Positions 28,948 to 32,835 of a DNA stretch of 32,835 nt are shown here, one piece after another. A program made the position numbers and the translations under genes. The notes beneath the pieces are model-generated. The model saw only the letters and a program-made list of their open reading frames with translations. It ran no database searches and was not told where the DNA came from. The stretch is from positions 1 through 32,835 of the forward strand of contig DATLYH010000046.1 of NCBI GenBank assembly GCA_035575035.1. Direction: 5' to 3'. This DNA is from DATLYH01 sp035575035. GTDB taxonomy: Bacteria; Planctomycetota; Planctomycetia; Gemmatales; Gemmataceae. Positions within the stretch are counted from its first letter, which is position 1. Each line of letters opens with the position of its first letter.

Positions 28948-29574
28948 TGAAAAAGGCAGTTAGTATCGGTGAGGGTCCTGGGCTGACAACCAGGCCGCTG
29001 CGGTGGCTGGGACGACCCGTCCCAACACGAACGGCGACCGCTGTCTTCCACGGCTGAAAGGTCGTGGTCGCGCCGAAGGGCGCACGGGCAAAGAGAGGAC
29101 GGCCCAGGTCAACCAAGCCGATACGTGGGGCCCGCCACCCGGTCGGATTTCGACTTATACGGTCTCCGGTGGCTAGACCTTGACCACGGTTGAAAGGCCG
29201 TGGCCGCACAGAAAGACCCGGAGAAACCTGATAAGTAACCAGCGATCCTGCCGAGCCGACGGGCCCCTTGACCTACCAACAAAGGAGGTGAGCCAGTCAA
29301 CACTCCAAACGGCAACCGGCGGAGCCCGTCGCCCGGTTGGATTTTGGCACATACGGTCCTGGGTGGCTCCCTCGCCTGACGGCGTTGCTCCCCCCAGGAA
29401 GCCTGATCGGTAATCACCCATCCGGCCTGGTCACGGGTTCCGGTGTGGTTCATGTCTGGGATGCTTTGGGCGTCCAAGCCTTCGACGGCTGTTTGGCCGT
29501 AGGGAAGAAAGCAAGTCGATACCCAGGGCATCGGCGGAAGCCCGTTTTCCGACGCGAAAACGGGCTTCTGTTTT
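28948..29574 (+). ncRNA. Candidate large structured RNA, about 627 nt, class unknown
   Basis: A consensus promoter and an intrinsic terminator bracket this stretch, which has no convincing protein frame on either strand. Repeated structured elements are visible. Hairpins CCACGG-CTGAAAGG-TCGTGG (29048-29067) and CCACGG-TTGAAAGG-CCGTGG (29184-29203) share loops and differ by a compensating G-U to G-C change; a third, ACGG-CTGTTTGG-CCGT, is at 29485-29500. A second repeated element, 29129-29174 and 29322-29368, folds as a 9-bp helix in both copies (29134-29142 with 29166-29173; 29328-29336 with 29359-29367) with several changed but still paired positions. Other stems are TGGGAC-GACCC-GTCCCA (29008-29024) and GCGCC-GAAG-GGCGC (29070-29083). 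I checked by eye for RNase P RNA, tmRNA and SRP RNA signatures and saw none. Confidence 0.55.
29537..29574 (+). terminator. Strong intrinsic terminator of the candidate RNA
   Basis: GAAGCCCGTTTTC (29537-29549) pairs perfectly with GAAAACGGGCTTC (29556-29568) over a 6-base loop, followed by TGTTTTG. Confidence 0.85.
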
Positions 29575-29845
29575 GATCAGGGGACGGACCGGTTCCCAGC
29601 TTCCATGCCACCGTTTCCATGCCACCTTCTCCGGCCGCCATGTCCACAAGACAATCGGCATCGGTCTGGAAGCGACCAACAACGTCATCGCTGTTCTTGA
29701 CTTGACCGACAGCACCTCCATATCGCCGGAGGGATCAAGGCCGATTTGTCAGCGCAGGCTACGGACCGGGCGGATCTTGGAGGCCAGCCCGGAGGATGAT
29801 GCTGGTTTCCTTGAAGGAAGGTTATGAGGTTGCTAGGCTGGGGTC

Positions 29846-29908
29846 AGTAGTCCGTAGTCCGCAGCAAGAGGCCGGCCTCTGACCAGAGACTACGGACTAC
29901 GGACTACT
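29846..29908. repeat. 16-bp perfect inverted repeat built of 7-mer units
   Basis: AGTAGTCCGTAGTCCG (29846-29861) is the exact complement of CGGACTACGGACTACT (29893-29908). Both arms consist of the 7-mer TAGTCCG or its complement in tandem. The 31-bp centre includes GAGGCCGGCCTC, itself palindromic. Such TAGTCCG-type repeats are likely dispersed. The stretch 29575-29845 shows only a twofold TTCCATGCCACC repeat (about 29601-29629) and no gene I can support. Confidence 0.8.
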
Positions 29909-29918
29909 AACTACTGAT

Positions 29919-30035
29919 ATGCCCGCTGTTGAATTCTTACCACCCTCGCTGGGCTCCGATACCAGCCTCGTCCTCACCGGCGTTCTCGGTTTCGCTGCGC
30001 TGGCGCTGCTCGTCGGCTTGTGGCAGGTCTTTGGC
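29919..30035 (+). pseudogene. N-terminal fragment of a small membrane protein
   Basis: From ATG 29919 the frame reads MPAVEFLPPSLGSDTSLVLT then a hydrophobic segment GVLGFAALALLVGLWQVFGR; beyond about 30035 it continues in the antisense of a NagA-like remnant and loses sense. I read this as the 5' piece of a membrane protein gene joined to unrelated DNA. No clear ribosome site. Confidence 0.35.
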
Positions 30036-30241
30036 CGGGGGCCGCGCCGCCGTGGACGTGCAGGTCCACGTAGCCGGGCACCAGGTAGCCGCCGTGCAGG
30101 TCGATGACCCAGGCGCCGTTTGGCGGGCCGGGCGCGGCGCGGACCGTGGCGATTCGCTCGCCGTCCACTTCAACCTGTCCGCCGGCGAGCAGCCGGTCTT
30201 CAAGGACGATGGTGCCGTTCTGAAAAGAGCACCGTGGTCAT
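30036..30241 (-). pseudogene. Broken N-terminal part of a NagA-like amidohydrolase
   Basis: On the minus strand, ATG 30241 starts MTTVLF; after one extra base in the T-run complementary to 30223-30226, the frame continues QNGTIVLEDRLLAGG, VEVDGERIATVRAA, VIDLHGGYLVPGYVDLHVHG. The end is the metal-binding HxH motif of N-acetylglucosamine-6-phosphate deacetylase and relatives. The gene is then cut off near 30036, so about 80% is lost. The single-base frameshift plus truncation mark it as a pseudogene. The text 30242-30399 shows nothing else I can support. Confidence 0.65.
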
Positions 30242-30399
30242 GCGACGCGTACCAATCAGGACCTGGGCGGTCGTGGCGTTTCGATGACGAAGGAGTTCTC
30301 CCCTGCCTCGACGCGGTACTTCATGGGCAGAATGGATAAGGCGAGTCGCTCTCGGCTGCCCCTCGGAAGGGCCAACCACCAACTTGGGCCCATGAGCCC

Positions 30400-32835
30400 T
30401 CAGCGGTTTGCCTTCGGCGGTTTGGTGAGTCGCTCAAGAGCGGCTTTGGCCTCCTGACTGATCGACGACTCCGGCGCGCCTTTCGCCAGCTTCCCTAAAA
30501 GTGACCGCGCTTCGGTCGAACCAATCTGTTCAAGCACTTCAACGGCACGTAAGGACCGCAGGGTCTCAGGCAACGTCACCGGCCCTTCTAATGCCTCTAG
30601 GAGTCGTTCCACTTCCCGCCTAACGTTCAGGGGCAAGTTATCCGCCAGGGCCCGCCGGAGAGGTCGTTCGGCCAACTCGCCCAGACCCGCCAGCTCCTTG
30701 CGGGCCGCTTCCCGGACCGCAAAGCGGTCGCTGTCGAGGTTGGCGATCAATCGGGCGATCTGCCCTGAGTCGGCCGGAGCGACGGGCTGGAGATGCCTCC
30801 CCAAGAAGGCGACAGCATCCTCGCGGCCAAGGACGAAGCGCCAGCAGGCCTCGTAAGCTTTGCCTGCGTCCGTCTCGGCCAGGGCGTCCCAGAGGCGTTC
30901 CTGCTCCCTGGTGGAGAAGGCAGGCGGATCGCCTGGGTTAGCCGACCCGCCTTCGGGCACCTGCCAGGTGAGGGCGGTCGTGTCTGCGCTCCCGGAGGCC
31001 AGGAAGTTGCCGTCCGGTGAAAAGACCAGCGCGTTGACCCAGCCGAGGTGCCCTTGCAGCGTGCGGCCGGGCTTCGCCGTTGTCGCGTCCCACAGGCGGA
31101 CCGTGGCGTCCGTATCGCCCGAGGCCAGGAGCTGGCCGTTCGGCGCGAAGGCGAGCGCCGAGACGTAACCCGTGTGCCCGGAGAACCGGCGGGCCTCCTT
31201 GCCGCTCCGGAGCTCCCAGAGGCGGACGGTCTTGTCCGCGTACCCCGCGGAGGCCAGCCACTGGCCGTTTGGCGCGAAGGCCAGGGCCCCGACCCGCCCG
31301 TCGTGGTCGCCCAGCCGGCGTACCTTCTTGCCTGTGCCGACGTCCCAGATGTAGATGCTCCCGTCGTCGCCCCCCGCGGCCAGCCTCCCCCCGTCCGAAG
31401 AGAACACCAGGGCCAGGCCCGGTTTCTCACACCCCTCGAGCCGGCGCCCTTCTTTCCCTGTGGCCACGTCCCAGAGGCGGATGTGGCCACCGTCCCCCTC
31501 CCCCCGCGTGACGCTCGCACAGGCCAGCGTCTTGCCGTCCGGGGAGAGCGCGAGGCCGTAGACCGTGCGCTCCGTGTCCTCCGGAAACCGGCGGACTTCC
31601 CGTGCCCCTGCGAGATCCCATAAGCGGATCACCGGGCCCTCACTCAACGCAGCCGCGAGCCGGCCGTCACCGGAGAAAACGGGGGCGCGGTAACCGACAT
31701 GCTCCAGAGGTTGCTCACCGAGCTGTTTGCCCGCGGCGGCCTCCCAAAGCCGGATCGTCCCGTCCTGGCCCCCGCTCAACAGGCGCTTGCCGTCGGGGGA
31801 ATAGGCGACGCTGGTGACCTGCCCCTCGTGCCCCGGAAACGTCCGGACCTCCTTGCCGGTGGCCACGTCCCAGCGCCGAACCAGTCCGTCGTCGGTCCCC
31901 GCGGCCAGGATCACACCGTCGGGAGAAAAGGCGATGGACCGGGCCCAACCCCGGCCCCCCAGGTCCAGCCGGCGGAGTAGCTCCCCTGTGGTCGGGTTCC
32001 AAAGACAAATCTCGGTCATGCTTTCCGAGGCCAGGGTCTTGCCGTCTGGGGAAAAAGCGACCGAATTCACGTAGTGGGTCCCTCGGTGTCCTTTGAGCTG
32101 GGCGGTCTCTTTGCCGGTCGCCATATCCCAGAGACGGACCACCGGGTCTCCGCCCGCTGAGGCTAGGGTCTGGCCGTCGGGGGAGAAAGCGACCGACCGG
32201 ACCCCGTTCTCATGCCCCCGCAGCACATGGGCCTGGGTACCCTTGGACACGTCCCACAGGCGGACCGTCTTGTCCGCGCTGGCCGAGGCCAGGGTCTTGC
32301 CGTCGGGGGAAAAGCGAACCAAGAGGATCCAGTCCTCGTGGCCAACGAACTGGCGCACTTCCCGACCCGTGGGCACCTCCCAGAGGTGGACCATGCCGTC
32401 GTTGCCGGCCGAGGCGAGAGTCTTGCCGTCGGGGGAGAAGGCGACCGACCGGACGCCCCCGGGTGGCTCATCTGCTTTGATTTCGCTGACCAACCGCCCG
32501 GTGGCCACTTCCCAGAAGCGAAGGCTTCCGGCCACGTCGGCTGTCGCCAGGTACTTGCCGTTCGGGGAGAAGGCGACGGTGTTGATGCCGTGTTCAGGAC
32601 GTGGCAGACGCCAGATTTCTTTCCCGGTGGCCGCATCCCACAGCGTGTCATTGCCGGCCACGACCCTGCCGTCGGGCGAGAAGGCGACTGCGTAGACGGC
32701 GCGCCCCTGCCGGAAGCGAACGGTCCCGAACCGCGCCTCCGCCTCGGGCGGCAACGGGTCGCCGTGGAGATCCTTGCGGGGCACCTCAGGAGCCGGCGGC
32801 TGGGGTCCAGCGGGCGACGAAGGCGGCGACCCGCC
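30400..32835 (-). CDS. Large WD40-repeat protein with C-terminal HEAT-like region (5' end beyond window)
   Basis: At least 811 residues; the frame is open to the right edge of the window, and GTG 32784 is only an internal candidate. The visible N-terminus is proline-rich, then DLHGDPLPPEAEARFGTVRF, a text typical of planctomycete WD40 proteins that carry a signal peptide further upstream. About 13-14 WD40 units follow (repeating VAFSPDGKTLASA and VRLWD), enough for two seven-blade propellers. From about 620 residues after the GTG, helices LIANLDSDRFAVREAARKEL and LRSLRAVEVLEQIGSTEARS form a HEAT-like end. Probably a scaffold for protein contacts, perhaps outside the cytoplasm. Confidence 0.9.
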   Translation of the reverse strand, partial: GGSPPSSPAGPQPPAPEVPRKDLHGDPLPPEAEARFGTVRFRQGRAVYAVAFSPDGRVVAGNDTLWDAATGKEIWRLPRPEHGINTVAFSPNGKYLATADVAGSLRFWEVATGRLVSEIKADEPPGGVRSVAFSPDGKTLASAGNDGMVHLWEVPTGREVRQFVGHEDWILLVRFSPDGKTLASASADKTVRLWDVSKGTQAHVLRGHENGVRSVAFSPDGQTLASAGGDPVVRLWDMATGKETAQLKGHRGTHYVNSVAFSPDGKTLASESMTEICLWNPTTGELLRRLDLGGRGWARSIAFSPDGVILAAGTDDGLVRRWDVATGKEVRTFPGHEGQVTSVAYSPDGKRLLSGGQDGTIRLWEAAAGKQLGEQPLEHVGYRAPVFSGDGRLAAALSEGPVIRLWDLAGAREVRRFPEDTERTVYGLALSPDGKTLACASVTRGEGDGGHIRLWDVATGKEGRRLEGCEKPGLALVFSSDGGRLAAGGDDGSIYIWDVGTGKKVRRLGDHDGRVGALAFAPNGQWLASAGYADKTVRLWELRSGKEARRFSGHTGYVSALAFAPNGQLLASGDTDATVRLWDATTAKPGRTLQGHLGWVNALVFSPDGNFLASGSADTTALTWQVPEGGSANPGDPPAFSTREQERLWDALAETDAGKAYEACWRFVLGREDAVAFLGRHLQPVAPADSGQIARLIANLDSDRFAVREAARKELAGLGELAERPLRRALADNLPLNVRREVERLLEALEGPVTLPETLRSLRAVEVLEQIGSTEARSLLGKLAKGAPESSISQEAKAALERLTKPPKANR

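Noticed and set aside
28877..29531. Minus-strand protein frames with a repeated NPTGxRAP text
   Set aside because: The similarity between them follows from the duplicated RNA-like elements; there are no ribosome sites and the frames differ between repeats.
29573..29827. 84-residue plus-strand frame after the RNA terminator
   Set aside because: It begins in the terminator tail, has no ribosome site, and no recognisable domain; a short stretch (TIGIGLEATNNVIAVLDL) looks protein-like but is too little to call.
1..32835. tRNA, rRNA, cobalamin riboswitch
   Set aside because: I looked for cloverleaf arms, rRNA signatures and a B12-box-like sequence before nrdJ and saw none by eye; a covariance search would be decisive.

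Overview
The window is high-GC DNA from a planctomycete, most likely Gemmataceae. The taxonomic call rests on family content: TIGR02996-type repeat-companion proteins, a TIGR03066-like small secreted protein, DUF1080 and ThuA secreted proteins, a DUF1559 remnant, giant WD40 proteins, and a Hanks kinase with a membrane tail. No rRNA or tRNA gene was found.

Region 1 (about 1-7520) is a mobile gene-cassette array of the integron type. Eleven imperfect palindromes of 87-106 bp sit at nearly regular spacing, almost always with one short plus-strand gene between them. Each has outer boxes GCCGAAC / GTTCGGC (variants at a few sites), short unpaired spacers, inner arms, and the same two unpaired bases (G and A) in the left inner arm. 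That is the architecture of integron attC sites. No integrase is in the window, so this is either the distal part of a chromosomal integron or an integrase-less attC cluster. Cargo includes DUF4259, a PEGA-like protein, an EF-Tu-domain-like protein, a membrane kinase fused to a methyltransferase, small membrane proteins, a PH-like membrane protein, a VOC protein, and two copies of one 261-bp cassette with no convincing gene. The array ends at an IS3-family element (about 7530-8797).

Region 2 (8800-12000) is a scarred accessory zone. It holds a WD40 protein of apparently lower GC, the tail of a REP-associated tyrosine transposase, a secreted and membrane-anchored unknown, and a junction of two broken genes (DUF1573-like start, DUF1559 tail).

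Region 3 (12000-28620) is more ordinary chromosome. It holds a ThuA-like secreted protein, an exported SAM methyltransferase, a LURP-one-like protein, a TIGR03066-like protein, dcd and nrdJ, an S9 peptidase, a coupled DJ-1/PfpI plus two TIGR02996 genes, ispH, a membrane protein with its winged-helix regulator, and a DUF1080 protein. dcd (dCTP deaminase) and nrdJ (B12-dependent ribonucleotide reductase) together supply deoxynucleotides. Upstream of dcd are two NrdR-box-like sequences 31 bp apart, suggesting joint repression by NrdR.

Region 4 (28621-30399) has almost no coding sequence. A good sigma-70-type promoter (TTGACA, 18 bp, TATAGA) and a strong intrinsic terminator bracket about 627 nt with repeated, partly covarying hairpins. 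This is a candidate large structured RNA that I cannot assign to a known class. It is followed by a 16-bp perfect inverted repeat and a broken NagA-like gene. The window closes with a WD40-repeat protein on the minus strand that runs off the right edge.
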